Origin: Asterella californica
Taxonomy: Eukaryota > Streptophyta > Marchantiopsida > Marchantiales > Aytoniaceae
Length of the DNA: 64,000 nucleotides
Direction: 5' to 3'
NCBI GenBank assembly: GCA_036924285.1
Contig: JAYKYS010000024.1
Span: 1,488,001 to 1,552,000, forward strand
Part shown: positions 12,395 through 24,881 of the stretch, piece after piece
Position numbering within the stretch: position 1 is the stretch's first letter
How the letters are laid out: the number at the start of each line of letters is the position of its first letter
Translations under genes and position numbers: made by a program
The notes under the pieces: model-generated
Seen by the model: the letters and a program-made list of their open reading frames with translations, nothing else
What the model was told of the DNA's origin: nothing
The model's database searches: none

Positions 12395-15300
12395 CTGCAA
12401 TGAACGATTTATACAAGCAGATCATATTACTGAGTCAGATACTATACACTGTATGGACCGATTGATGGAATCACAACTAAAGGAGTTGAAGACGCTTAGA
12501 TGAACAAAAGTCCGCGCTGACTCAAGGGCAAACCTGGTAGAAACTTGACACTAGGAGTATTCAGCACGGAGCTCTCATACACGACAGCCTTGGCTTTCCC
12601 AGGTCTTTAAACTTGATCGATCATACTCGTTCTGAACTGCAAAACACAGATGCACCACCTTGCAAGTTTAGTGCACTGGAACGCGGATTAGTTCGTATAT
12701 ATAGATGTCGCACAAGTGGATGAATCTAGATTAAATGTAAATAGTGCTTCGACCAAGAGTTTCGGTTCTCAAAATCCATGAACGGAGATGCCATTAGTAA
12801 GAGATATGGGGCTGGGTGATCTATACAAGAGGAAGAGGAAACTGAAATACCCTTTCTTTCCTATTCCTAAATACGGTTCTAAGTAGTGGTAGAAGCAGCA
12901 GCACAAAGAGCAAAAGCGGAGTTTGAGCAAATTTAAAGCTTGGAAACATCAGTACGACACGGAAAATAGAAGCTTTGAACAAATTTTCCTGTCAGTGTCA
13001 GCAATACTTTTCAACTTATCTCGGGCCCCAATCTAGAAGTTTACAAACCTTCTACTTGAACCAAATCACAATAACGCGTGAGCTTACGGATCACATACTT
13101 TAATCACAAAGTTGTTCCCTCTCCAGATATACTTGCAGCGTGGTAGCCTTTTTGTTCCGCATCAGCGAACGGCAGACTTGATATACACCTCCATCATCTG
13201 GTCTCTGCTTCACAGGTATGACATGGTTAGTGATTGTCATCTCCGGTTAATTTATAATAAAAGGTCACATTTCATCCATGGCCAAATGCATCGTGCACGT
13301 GGCCGTCACTTTAATTCCGCTGGTTCTCGAGGTCAGACAGGCCAGAGCATGGAAGTCTTGAACAACGATAAGTCGTGGACTGAAAGCTTACAGCTGACAC
13401 GACCGAAATTGAGGTGAAAGAGTGATCATGAAGGTGCACATCTGCAATCGAAGTTAGGAACAGGAACAGCAACGGGGCTAGTGTACACAGAAGCTGCACA
13501 AGACTAGTAAGACTTAGAAGGTACCTCAAGTCCTAGCTGAATAAAACGAGGCGATGTATGTTCTGTCCCAGTCTGAGTCGATGTAAAACAGCAGTGAACC
13601 GCGCGCAAAGAGGTCACCGCGAGCAGTTAGATGGCAATGCAGCTCACAGAGTCTGCAACATGTAGAGTGCGGGTGCTTCTACATCGATGTCCGATCAATA
13701 AAAGACGGGTTCATCTGTTGCAAGACTCCGTGAGTCCCATACAGTCGCAGCTTCTAAGATTTCTTGAGGTGTGAAGAAAGAAGGAAGTTACAGCATTGGC
13801 CGGAAGTCAAAGCAAGACTTACAGTAGTGATCGATGCATATGGATGAAAGCGAAGGTAGGTGAGTTTTCTGATAAGGACCGCCGGCCTTTCCTGCAGGTG
13901 ATGATAAGTTCGAATCTGAAGCCGACCCCAGGTCTACTGGGTAGAAAATCCACATATTGGTACCCACTTCACATCGCACTATAACATGCTTCTACTGCAG
14001 CAATGCACTGTCTAGCGCTCTGGGACATGCGTAGCATGGCTAGTAGCCTAGATTCTCAGAAAATCGTAGAATTAGAGTCCACGTGGTGCAGGGAGCAACT
14101 TCGAACCTTCCTCTGGGCCACAAAGTCGCAGAGTGTGGACCATAGCTTTTATCTTATCGTTCCGGTTTCTCCCCGAGCACGATAAAGTAAATAGAATGAC
14201 CTCACCAGCAGCTGTTCAACTGCCCCGTTCGACAAACAGGAAACGATATCGAGGCTCGTGTTCATGTCTTGGTCCGCGTTAAAACATGCTTTAGTAATCA
14301 TGTGACTTGGTCAGAGCTTTCCAATAGTTTACTTTGAGATCTACTACAGCGCGTCGGATGCGATTAGCTCCTGTATGTAAGAGTCTTCCAGTAACTTAAT
14401 GTAAAGGCCAAGCGAAAGAAAATATAACCAAAGATCTCTCGCTCCCAGAGGACGTTTACTCGCAATCGATGCATATGGACGAAAGCGAAGGTAGGTGAGT
14501 TTTCTAATAAGGACCGCTGGCCTTTCCCGCAGGTGGTGATAAGTTCGAATCTGAAGCCGACCCCAGGTCTACTGGGTAGGAAATCTACATATTCGTACCC
14601 ACTCACCTCGCACTATAACATGCTTCTACTGCAGCAATGCACTGTCTAGCGCTCTGTAACATGTGTAGCATGGCCACTGGGCCATGCTACACGTCAGAAA
14701 ATCGTCGAATAAAAGTCCACGTGGTGCAGGGAGCAACTTTGAACCTTCCCCTGGGCCACAAAGTCGCGCGTGTGGACCACAGCTTAATATAAAGGCGCAG
14801 CGAAAGGAGGACATTTACTCGCAAGAGATTGTAGGTGTTGCCGGAACTTCGAGTCGAACAGGAAAAGCTCATCTTTTATGAAGTGAATTATACCGAGGTT
14901 GTTAGAAATGTGTTCTGTATTCAATCTACTTTGTTGCACTAGGCTCAACGTAGGATCGGAGGACTTGTGGGTATACATTACTTGGGTTTTCACGGCTGAG
15001 GTTAGCAAGTGCAAGTGCCAAGAGCAAGATAGGATGTTTGCTGTTCGGGCATGATCAAAGAGCATTGCCTCATATCTGTGTGGACACGCGTACTGTGGGA
15101 GACAACTGCACTGTAGTACTCGATGAAAAGTTCTCTAGGTCTGTACTTTAGGAGTTGAGAGAACTCAATTGATGAGATTCTTTGCGGATGATTCCTCTTT
15201 GATCCTTGAGTGTTATATTCGTATATGTAGGTGCAAGCCTCGAATAACTACAGAAGCTGGAAGAAAAGACTTTGGAAAGTTAATATGATCCTTCTTGATT

Positions 15301-18300
15301 TTGTTCTGTTGTGTAAAGCTGTTTTCGCTGAGACCATGATGAGATGAGACCACCAAACATACTGTAAAATCACCGCAATACAACCTCGTAGGTATCCCAG
15401 GTTGAACACCCGAACTGGTGTTTTTGGGTGAGAGCGGCAGCAGCACGCTTGTCAGACTTGCAGAATTACTGACATTCACATGTACGTATTAGACAGAGTA
15501 TAAGACATCCTATTTGATGAAAACGAAGTAGGCTTAATGTAGTTCGCTTAACTGGTCTTGGAGAACAGTGGAGAAATTGAACAGGACTGGAGTTAACCAC
15601 CTCAAGCGAAATATTCTGCTGAGATTCTTCTTCATTATCAGACTCCTGTTTAAATAGTGAACTCAGATCTAAATGGCCCAGAAACTTAAAGGTTGATCCA
15701 GTAAATACATTCAGTCTGAATTATTTGTATCTTTAAACTTTTACGTAATGTCATATATGTACAGTTGATATATATATATATGGAATGTTTGTCACTATGG
15801 AGATAGCTAGGAGGGTCGATAAGAGAGAAATCTGTTACGTTCCACTTGTACCGTACTGCTATTTAAGTTCGTGCAGCAGCTGCCAGAACACACAGAATAA
15901 ATTCGAATGAATAGTTATTTTTAATTTCTATTATATTCGCACAGCCCGGTCATAAATTTGTTTGATAGAGATTTGGATTCTTCTCCTTATTATTATCCCT
16001 AAGACATTCGTGTCTAATCTTGTCTATGTGAAGTATTATTAAAAAAAAAATGTTCTTCATCTAGACTAGTGTCAGTAATATTATTCCAAGATTTCGTGCA
16101 GTTCTAATTTGTATTCCTCAAAGATTAGTGCAGTCTAATAATTATTTAACTTATGAACGAACTTAAATAATAGTACGGTATTTCAATATAGGACTATGTA
16201 TTCCATGACACATGGTGCTAGTTGACACCCATGGATCTTTTGTCTCATTTCACGTGAGAGCAATATTGACAGCTCTAGGATCCACACATGAGCATTCTGG
16301 ATCTGTAGTATAATATGTAACATAATTTACGTCTGAATCCAGGATAATATCCGACAGAATCGACACTTGCATCTAGCAACTTAATGCCTCAAGTAGAGAA
16401 GAAGCTTGGCAGGCACTGATGATACTGTATGTAGATGCGCATTAAGGTGCTTTGCGTGTTCCTTTCTTGACCTGATCAAGAAGCGTGGAAATCACATGTC
16501 ATCGAGTACATCCAAGTCTCTCAGTCAAGTCAGGTAGCATACCTGACGTCGCAAGCAATACTCAATGCTCAACTATAGAATGCGAACAAGTTGTGGGCTT
16601 GTGTTGGTGACTGAAGCATAAGCTTCGAATCAGTTGGAAGGATTATCTTCTTCTTCTATTAAAACTGCTGAGAAAGATTGGATCCAATGGTTCTTTATCA
16701 TCACTTTGTACTTTGGCACTTCTAGATCTCTCCTTCAATGAAACTCACCTTCAAGTTGGAAAGGATCGAAACTAAAAAAATTGAACCCATAAGTCAAACA
16801 CGTTTAGACGTATCTCTGAGATTAGAAATGTGATGGTTTACTAACTAAATTCATTAATAATCAATACATTAATTTCTTCTTATTTCTTCTTGATAGAAAG
16901 ATTAAAGAATAAACTGAACCTACAATAGTTATCTTCTTACATCTTTGGATGGAACCAGGTGCAAAATATGCATCTAAACTGCACTTCAAAGAAGGAGAAA
17001 AAAGATAATCATAAGCGAAACTCATACACACAACAGAAGACGCACGTAACATTTTCTTAAATTTTCCATACGCTTTGTAGAAATGGTAACTCTCTCCTAA
17101 GGGTCAGGAATATGTGAAAAAGTTAAAAGTTCTAACTTTAACACCCCTATATTATCCACTTTTGTGGTTTAATTACTATGGTCAAGAGAAAGAGTCATGT
17201 GGAGATACTCTTGAAGCCAGCGATATGAACTACAGTCATTGAAAGAGAAGACATAGTTCTGCTGAAAAGGATATAGTAGATGTATGCATGACCGGATACA
17301 ACCAACAGCAACTTCAATGCTGGTCTGAGCCAATGAGTCCTTTTCTGTCCATTGACTTTCTGTTCCCTACAATATTAGTTTCCGCGTGTCATTAGACTGC
17401 AATTTCTTCTAGCACAGTCAAAAGTTTTTCTTATTTCACTGCAGTGATACATAGGAAATTATGTGGTCCAACATCACATTTTGTCATAAATTTGCTTTTC
17501 TATCATAGACCAATAGGTTGTCATGTTTGATCTCATTTCAACTTGGTGATGTATTGTTTGATAACATCTTTGACTAACTAACAACAATAAAATCAATATT
17601 TTTTCATCTTTTGCTTATCATTCTATTATCTTCGACTGAGATATGTACTATCTAACATATCATTGACATAGCAAGTGATTTTTTATAATCTATAGCCAAT
17701 CAGAGATAAAATCAAACACTACATCACTACCAGAGGTGTAGCGGATAGCTCATAGCGAGCACAACAAACCTATTAGAAATGTAATGAAATACATTTCTGG
17801 ACTTCTGGCTATCCATTGTGCAGAGATTTACTTGATCAGACCCCACAATGAAACTAGGACCTGATCAAAATCATCGTAGAATTTCTTACTTTATCTGACC
17901 CATGACCTGGAGTTCCCAAGTCATATTATTTAGTCATACAAAAAATTGAGTCTTGTCTTGTTTTCTGGAAAGCGCAGTGACGCGAAAATAGACCCGAAAA
18001 AATGATTTAAGTCATTGGTTGACTTTTTTTATGTATGCATAGTCTTTTTTGCTATCACGTATTGCTGACTAGGCAAAGAGACCTGCATGACTAGCACCTC
18101 CAAGTGAGAGGTCTTATCAAGTAAAGAATCAAATCCTACATTCTTTCTAAGAGTATGATCAAGTAAATTTCTGATTTATTGTGGCATGTACGATACCAGC
18201 CATGAAAGCGTATTGTACTAGCGCTTGGGATATTCTACTGACTAGTTGTACTGCAAATTCTCATAGTCACCTTTTTCATCGACTGTGGCGGTGTATTTAC

Positions 18301-18357
18301 TTATGATTTTTCCTCTGACTGGACTCTGGAGTCTAGAACCATAACAGTTATTCGTAA
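12266..18357. repeat. Duplication D2, left copy (upstream side of the Roco gene)
   Basis: This 6.1-kb block recurs directly at 34478-42341, with visibly more divergence than D1 and several indels. It begins AGTTGACACTCAC at the donor of a Roco leader exon and ends after AACAGTTATTCGTAA. No protein with recognisable domains is encoded. Paired open frames such as 13112-13417 change amino acids as freely as silent sites between copies. It probably contains the Roco promoter and 5' flank. A short AT dinucleotide run is at about 15769-15781. Confidence 0.9.
13831..14872. repeat. 635-bp local tandem duplication inside D2 left copy
   Basis: Sequence starting TCGATGCATATGG at 13831 restarts at 14466 with a few percent divergence. 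The first unit is about 13831-14465 and the second is partial. The D2 right copy has a single version here (from about 36043), so this duplication arose in the left copy or was lost from the right. The second unit also contains a 13-bp perfect hairpin (about 14663-14693) not seen in the other versions. Confidence 0.8.
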
Positions 18358-20021
18358 CTCAGTCCCCGCTCTCCTGAACTTTCGATTCAGTTGCAAATAA
18401 ACAAATAGTTTTTCTTTTAAAATAAAGTAGAATGAATAATAATAAAATTATTCCTCATACACAAGACGAGGATGGTGAGTTTTTAGTTTACTATGTTCTT
18501 CTCGGTAACGGGGCTGACATATGCATGCAACATCAGGTTCTGACAAGAGGGAAGGAAGAGGTCAAGTAAAGAAAAAACAAAACCAAAAGAAAAAGAAAGA
18601 AATTGCAGGTGCTCAGAAGGGAAATATACTAACCTATCTGGTTAGAAACACAACACAAGACGTGCATGGTAACTAAACTTGTTCTTTTACGTTCTTTAGC
18701 GAGCCTCACGACTTTTGTACACTCAGATTGGTTCTGGAAGATCTCATGCTGTTGACACATGCCTCAATGTCCTTTTCTTTTAACCAGTTATGCATGCCTC
18801 ATGACACTGAATGAAATGAATATGGAATGGAATTACTTGTGATGGAATGATTGTCGTTTGAACCAACTCAGCGGACTAGTACAGTCAAATTTCATTATAA
18901 TCACATTTGATAGAGTCTCATTAACGATATAAGTACAATTTATGAGATAATTTTTAAAAATTTGTCATCGTTATTATCACATTCGATGTGGTCACATACA
19001 GATACAAACATATTTTATAGGGCAATAGATTTCTTTTCTTAATAAAAATCTTTCGTTATTGTCACTGTTACATGATATATACAAATTTGAGTCACTATAA
19101 ATATAATTATAAACTTAAATAGAGTTAAATCCGTAATCTTCCATAAAATGATTAAGCGTGATTAGACATCATGCATAGATATTATTTAACCCAGAGATTC
19201 TTGTATCTTGTAGTTATGAAATGCAGATTGTGAAATAATGCAATCCATTGCTGTCTTTTCTTTCACTCTAAAACTTTAGAGTAATATTTTGACCACCAAC
19301 AGTAACGAAATGACTACATAAACTGTGAACATAATCACAACTATTTGTGAATGTAAGCTTAGATGTGTTAGTACATGTATCCAAACACGTTTAGTAAAAG
19401 AGAGTTGAGACATAACATATTCGGAAAGAACGAAAGAACAGACACGTATTCAGGATGAAACGGATATTAACGCATGTCAAAGTTAGAATCTCTGATAAAT
19501 ACTTTTTGTCCACAAGAGAATGTTTTTTCTTTTTTCTTTTCTTTTCTTGTTTGTTTTTATAAAGAGGACGATGGGACGTCCAAAAAAATTATTAAATAGA
19601 AAAAAAGAATGACACTGAGAGGCAGTGCCTAGATAGAAACGTCATGAGCTAATCCGTCCACCTAGGATATATTGGTATGGCAAGGGGAGGCTCTAAAATT
19701 TGCGTTCCAAGCAAAGGATTACTGGAGGCCACACTAAAACACACGAGGGCTACAGCCGATTATGATCGAATGATAACTCGAGCATAGAATGATTAAAGAG
19801 AGACAAGAAGGATCGCAGACTGTCAGCAGCAACAAAATCCAAAATAAGGAGATCTAATTGCAATCAAATGCTAGTATGATAGCTTACGGAGAGTGGGTTG
19901 GAGCCAGGTGAGAGCATACATAGACCAGCGTTTGCTTGCAACCTGAGTTGTCGATGTAAGTTGAACAAGATGATGGCAAAGTGCTAGATTGGAAATAATG
20001 AGAAAGGAGGTTGGTTAGCTT
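18358..20021. other. AT-rich stretch without a supportable gene
   Basis: No coding frame, RNA gene or transposon terminus was recognised. A T-rich CTTTT tract lies at about 19523-19556. The last part, up to 20021, flanks the copia LTR. Confidence 0.5.
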
Positions 20022-20268
20022 TGTTGATATAGTCCCAAGCTCTAGTAGATCGACGGCTATCATTAGCCGGAGTGGTTAGGGTTGTTAGAGTTAGTTAGAG
20101 GGCTAACCCACCATTAGGGTTTCTCTTGTACTCACCTCCACTATATATACACTATCTTATGTCCACTATCATACACTATTATACACTCCACTATCTTATT
20201 CTTATTTTACTTCCTTGTCTACTCGTTCTCTCTTCTTGGAGTGTCCTCGAAGTATCGATCTTTTTACA
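20022..20268 (+). repeat. Copia 5' LTR (no partner seen)
   Basis: It starts TGTTGATATAGTCCC and ends TTTTTACA, which is the TG...CA form, and the primer site follows immediately. A TATA-like CTATATATACAC lies near 20140, a plausible promoter for the element. Confidence 0.65.
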
Positions 20269-20280
20269 TGGTATAAGAGC
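20269..20280 (+). other. Copia primer-binding site (tRNA-Met type)
   Basis: TGGTATAAGAGC differs by one base from the TGGTATCAGAGC site of plant copia elements, which pairs with the 3' end of initiator tRNA-Met. It abuts the LTR end. Confidence 0.75.
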
Positions 20281-20915
20281 TGGTGAGAGTGTGTGTCCCT
20301 TGCTGATGAGCAAGATGGAGATTGGAGTACAGGAGAGAGCAGCCGGAGTTGTGCCTGATGTCGAGCACTATCCTGCTGATGCGTTCGGGTGAGACGAAAC
20401 CGTTTCTTTCGCCACCAGAAACTTTGAACGATATTTCGGAGGCCTAGACGATTTTTTCTCGTTGAAATCTGTGGACTAGCCATTCGAGGCTGTCTTGTTC
20501 AGAAGGTGCGAATTGTGTACTCGGCCAAGTTTCAGTCGATTTGGAGATTTCTAGTGGCAGATTTTCAATTGGATCTTTTTCGACCAAAACGAAAGTTTTA
20601 GGACTTGAGTCTAAAACAATTTCTGTTCCGAATTTGAAAAATTTGGAAAATTTTGAGGGGTCGCACATCCATTTCTGACCTCGTTTGGTCTAGTTTCGAC
20701 CTTTCTTGGTGTGTTCTTTCGACGTTTCCGTCGTGTTTTGTACACCTACAGTTCGCGCACAGGTTCTTTTCTCGTTGTCGCTGCAAGAGGAGTTCGCGGA
20801 GTCGCCTCGTTGTGACTTGTGACAACTCTTGATCATGCGGTGTGAAGAGACGAGTTTTGTGAAGGTTCTGTGAGGTTTTTCGCATACAGAACAGAGCAAT
20901 TTCGACATTGCAGCT

Positions 20916-21059
20916 ATGGTGGAGTCTGTGTCTTTGATCACTGGAGAGAAGCTCGACAAAAACAACTACCAAGTGTGGAAGTTCCGGATGAAGATCTTCT
21001 TGCAGGGATAAGATCTATGGGATCTTATCACTGAGGAGGAGAAAGCGCCTGTTAAGCTT
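20916..21059 (+). pseudogene. Copia gag N-terminus, broken
   Basis: The frame from ATG at 20916 reads MVESVSLITGEKLDKNNYQV and continues with WKFRMKIFLQG, the typical start of copia gag (L-x-G-x-N-Y-x-x-W). An in-frame TAA at 21009-21011 interrupts it, then DLWDLITEEEKAPVK follows before the frame dissolves into repeats. The context suggests the TAA was CAA. Confidence 0.7.
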
Positions 21060-21495
21060 GCAGTTAAGCTACAGGTCGGACATTCGCTAGAGAACTTGCT
21101 CTAACTTTAGGCGGCATGGTTCATAAGATTCTAGAGGTGTTTCATATTATAGCAGCGGTAGGAGACCTTAGAGCTTTTGATAGCAGAGCTTAGTCCTGAT
21201 GTTCCTTCAGGTTTCTGGGCGTTGGGTTGTTTGACCCTTTCTCTTCATATATTGATGGGGTCTTCCATCCGACGTTAAGCTTGCAGTTAAGCTACAGGTC
21301 GGGCATTCGCTAGAGAATTGCGCTCTAACTTTAGCTGGAACAGTTCACAAGATTCTAGAGGTGTTTCATATTATAGCAGCGGTAGGAGACCTTAGAGCTT
21401 CTGATAGCGGATCTTAGTCCCAATGTTCCTTCAGGTTTATGGGCGTTGGGTTGTTTGACCCTTTCTCTTGATATATTGATGGAATCTTCCCATCC
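21051..21495. repeat. 223-bp tandem repeat in the copia remnant
   Basis: GTTAAGCTTGCAGTTAAGC at 21051 restarts at 21274, and both units end in TTTCTCTT(C/G)ATATATTGATGG plus CATCCG. The units differ by a few percent. The duplication destroyed the gag frame or followed its loss. Confidence 0.85.
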
Positions 21496-21560
21496 GTTAG
21501 CTATTCATTGAGGAGATCAGATCTAGAAGATCTCTACATCGTGGTGTGCCATTACCACGC

Positions 21561-22879
21561 TGTCGGGTTGAGAATTTTCCTCGGGAAGGGCGAACCTTCT
21601 GGCTGTGATATGAACTTGAAGGCTGTGTTCAATCTACTAAGGGAAGCGTTGGGCTTCAGGCTGTGGCTGGTTTACTCACAAGATAGGCTTCAGGTCTCAA
21701 GGTGATACTGAAAAACACTCATATAAGTCCCTTGGCTCTTCAGATATGTTCAGGAAGCAAAGTTCAGACTTAACTAGCAAAGATAAGATCAGATGACGAA
21801 CTTTGACACTCAGGATTGAGAAATATGTGAAGGTTGAGGCTTCAGAAGTCTTCCTACATGTCAATGAGGTCCTACTGGATACACATACGGAATTTCAGCT
21901 TCAGATCAATTCAGAGCACTAAGATATGAGTAGAAACTTTCTGAGTAGAGAAATAACGGCAGTTTCTGGTACCCAGACAGCTATTTCGACCTATAACAGG
22001 GAATTGGCTCGATCACTTTGGGAAATTCTTACAGGATTTGCAGTACACAGCTTGCTGAACACTCCTGTGAAGTTGGGCCTCCTGATTCCACACAGAACTG
22101 CAGATCTCCCTCTCTGGATTTGCTGTTCCATATTGAGAGCTTTTCGGACTCCCTCTACTTCAGCGGCCGCCCTGAATTACTCAGTAACTCAATTGACATG
22201 AAAATTTGGAGATAGTCGTAGCCCTGATGACAGTGCGCACAACCACGAAGGTATGAAACGATTTTCTCAATTCTGCTGCAAATGACACTCAAAACACCAA
22301 ATTCAACAAAAGTGTTGAAATTCTGACACAAATCGAACTTCAATCAGCCATAACTCCTTCTTTATTGCTCCAAATCGATCAAACTTTTCGCTGACAGTGC
22401 TTGGCAAGACGAGCTCTCTCTTCCTGTGCTCTCAGATTTCGCAGTGTCCTCACCAGTTGCTCGAAATCCACTCTAGAGCTCTGTTTCTAAACTTAGAGTT
22501 TTACAAAAGACAAAAATGGACCAATGGGAGTTCATAGCTCCATTTGGTTGTCATTTTGTGTCTTAAACTACCTGGTAACTTTTCTACACTCATAGGCAAC
22601 CACGTCAAGCCCCCTAGAGTGCCAGCGTAAAACCTAAATTACCTAAAACTACACGCAACCCTGAAAGTAACTTGAAATTAGCTAGAAAGCGTGCATGGGT
22701 AACACGTAGGTACAACCCATGAACTTAAACTCTATCTACATGGCAAATCAACCTACTAAGACCCAAATATATAACATCTTCAAGTGTCGACATCTCTGAG
22801 GTCCTAACTCTACTCAGAGAGACTAACGCTTGACAGAGAAGTGAATTATTTACAATGTAAAATAATTCACATCACGACA
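21561..22879 (-). repeat. Gypsy 3' LTR
   Basis: The ends on the + strand are TGTCGGGTTGAG and ATCACGACA, giving TGTCG...CGACA inverted termini. Length is 1,319 bp. It follows the polypurine tract of the - strand element. Confidence 0.92.
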
Positions 22880-22893
22880 TCCACCCCCTCCAA
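22880..22893 (-). other. Gypsy polypurine tract
   Basis: On the - strand the purine-rich GGAGGGGGTGGA immediately precedes the 3' LTR, the expected second-strand primer. Confidence 0.8.
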
Positions 22894-22925
22894 ACCTGCA
22901 CATCCTCCGGCATGTGCCAACCTGT

Positions 22926-24881
22926 TCAATCTTCTGCTTGTTCTTCTTCATCATTGCTTTCCTCCACCTCAGTCTCTTCAGAAACTGGGACATCTTTGTC
23001 TCTTGTTGTCCTCTGCTCCGACTCCAGAAAGTTGAATAACTCAACTAACCCTCCGCGTCTCTTGAATAGTTTCACACGTTTGCTAGCCACAGATAGCTTC
23101 AAAGGAGTACCATCCAACTCACTCAAACTATAAGTGGCATTCTCATACACATCTAGCACAACATAAGGCCCGAACCATCTTCGAGAGAACTTACGAAGTG
23201 TAGAATGCTGATTCTCCAACGTGCTATCATATACTAGAACCCAGTCACCAACATGTATTGGCTTTGGTCGTAGTCGGTGAGTCTTGTCAAAACGTTCCTT
23301 GTTTCTGACTCGAGCCACCTTCAGCTTCTCCTGCGCATAAGCAAGATCCTCCTCCCTTCGCTCCAACTGCCTAATACGTAAAGCAAGGAGTGAAGCACGA
23401 TCTATATCATCTTCCCACGGTAGCGTAGCCCATGTAGGAAAGTACTCCTCAGCAGGCATGATCGGTTTCTGCCCCAGCATAAGCTCAACTAGCATATAGC
23501 CAGTTGTAGTACAGTGTGTAGTTCTATCAGCCCACAAAGCAAATGGAAGTAGTCTCGGCCATTCTCTAGGCCTACCATCACATGCTTTCACTAAAGCATG
23601 AACAATAGAAGGGTGTCCTCGTTCACTCTTACCGATACCTTCTGGATTCATAGCAGTAGTAAGTCGAAGCTTTACTCCATAACGAGCAAAAAACTCCTTC
23701 ACTTCAGCGCCTCTCAACTCGCCTCTATCTGCGCGTAATCTCCCAACCGATCCATAACGACAGATGATATCTTCAAGCACGAACCTGTAGATATTCTCAG
23801 TAGTCTTCGTCCGTAGTGCTCGTCCCTCCACATAGTTGGAGAGATCCTCTCGAGCCAACACCAAGTAACGCATCCTCCATAACCCCGGTGGCATCATCAC
23901 AAGATCAAGAACCCACTGAAAGTGGATACTAGGTGGATAAGTAGGTACAAGCCCATCTCTGTAACGGACCTTAGAGTAGAACTGGCAGTGTAGACACGAT
24001 CCAACAAAGTCCAGCACGTCTTGATACAAACCCTTCCACCAGTAACGCTCCTTCAGCTTCGTGTATGTAGCCCAGACTCCACGGTGTCCAGCCCACAAGG
24101 TGTCATGAAACTCCTTCAGCAGATTCAGCTTCGTCGGTTGATCATCCACCACTCTAGCAAGCATCCCGTCTCTTCTCTTCGGACGCTTCCACAGATAACC
24201 TTCACGTAGAAGGTAGCTGTACGCCTTCCGTCTGATCTCCTTGAACTCTGCATCACTCCATCCTTCTCTCCTAGATAACGAACTCAGATAAAATCCAATA
24301 TCACGGAACTTTTCTGAGTAGAACTCCTCATTGAACGGCTGTGGTTCCAAGTCTGAAGTCTGCTGACCAACTTGGCACCAAACGTCTCTCCTCTCTTCAT
24401 CCTCCACTTCTGCAAACATCTCATCCTCATCTGTATAACGAGCCCTAGACAACATATCTGCAACTGGATTGTCCTTCCCTGCTATATGCTTTAGCTCAAG
24501 GTTCAGACTCCGGACATAAGCAATCCATCGCAGCATTACTATGTCTGGTGTATTGCAGTTTGCTATCATACCCAACAAAGACAAACAATCTGTTTCTAGT
24601 ATCACACGAGCTCCTATCAAGAACTCTCGATCTACCTTCATAGTAGTAACAACTCCCCATAACTCACGCTTCACTTGAGGATAGTTACGCTGTCTATCTG
24701 TTAAGATCTGAGCTCCAAACCTTGAAACAAACCGCACACCTTCTGTATCTTCTTGGCCAATTGCCCATCCAATCGCCTTGGGACTCGTATCAACAGTCAG
24801 TACCACAGGTCTCCCGCTCTCGTAGCTAAGCCTCCTTAGTATAGGTGGAGACTTCAGAATCTCCTTCAGCTGCTCCATCGT
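22926..24881 (-). CDS. Gypsy RNase H and integrase part of pol
   Basis: The frame begins with an RNase H region (LTVDTSPKAIGWAIGQ, LETDCLSLLGMI, IAGKDNPVADMLSRARY). Integrase follows, with an HHCC zinc-binding part (H-x-WAGHRGVWATYTKLK...CLHCQ) and DDE catalytic residues in WVLDLV, LRADRGEL and GIGKSERGH. Next come a GPY/F-like RRWFGPYVVLD and an acidic tail (VEESNDEEEQAED). It is in the same frame as the upstream reverse transcriptase, separated only by the TAG at 24882-24884. The protein processes RNA/DNA hybrids and inserts cDNA into the genome. Confidence 0.9.
   Translation of the reverse strand, partial: TMEQLKEILKSPPILRRLSYESGRPVVLTVDTSPKAIGWAIGQEDTEGVRFVSRFGAQILTDRQRNYPQVKRELWGVVTTMKVDREFLIGARVILETDCLSLLGMIANCNTPDIVMLRWIAYVRSLNLELKHIAGKDNPVADMLSRARYTDEDEMFAEVEDEERRDVWCQVGQQTSDLEPQPFNEEFYSEKFRDIGFYLSSLSRREGWSDAEFKEIRRKAYSYLLREGYLWKRPKRRDGMLARVVDDQPTKLNLLKEFHDTLWAGHRGVWATYTKLKERYWWKGLYQDVLDFVGSCLHCQFYSKVRYRDGLVPTYPPSIHFQWVLDLVMMPPGLWRMRYLVLAREDLSNYVEGRALRTKTTENIYRFVLEDIICRYGSVGRLRADRGELRGAEVKEFFARYGVKLRLTTAMNPEGIGKSERGHPSIVHALVKACDGRPREWPRLLPFALWADRTTHCTTTGYMLVELMLGQKPIMPAEEYFPTWATLPWEDDIDRASLLALRIRQLERREEDLAYAQEKLKVARVRNKERFDKTHRLRPKPIHVGDWVLVYDSTLENQHSTLRKFSRRWFGPYVVLDVYENATYSLSELDGTPLKLSVASKRVKLFKRRGGLVELFNFLESEQRTTRDKDVPVSEETEVEESNDEEEQAED

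Larger units (their letters stand above)
20022..21501 (+). mobile_element. Degraded Ty1-copia retrotransposon, 5' end only
   Basis: A 5' LTR (20022-20268) is followed directly by a tRNA-Met-type primer site, a leader of about 635 bp and the start of gag. After about 50 codons gag runs into a 223-bp tandem repeat, and no protease, integrase or reverse transcriptase of this family follows. No matching 3' LTR was found in the window. A diverged copy of part of the leader lies at about 37910-38040. The gypsy element at 21561 is inserted just downstream. Confidence 0.75.

Noticed and set aside
13112..13417. 101-codon frame conserved in both D2 copies (also 35337-35642)
   Set aside because: Between the copies about four of six base changes alter the amino acid and no domain is visible, so the open frame shows no sign of protein selection.
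15213..15479. Paired - strand frames in D2 (also 39504-39779)
   Set aside because: Low-complexity, many replacement differences including shifted ends, no start context or domain; treated as chance frames in duplicated DNA.
15769..15781. AT dinucleotide run (also about 40098-40111) as an origin or matrix attachment site
   Set aside because: Too short and common in AT-rich DNA.
20269..20280. Primer site considered as part of a tRNA gene
   Set aside because: Only the 12-base complement next to an LTR end is present; there is no tRNA cloverleaf.
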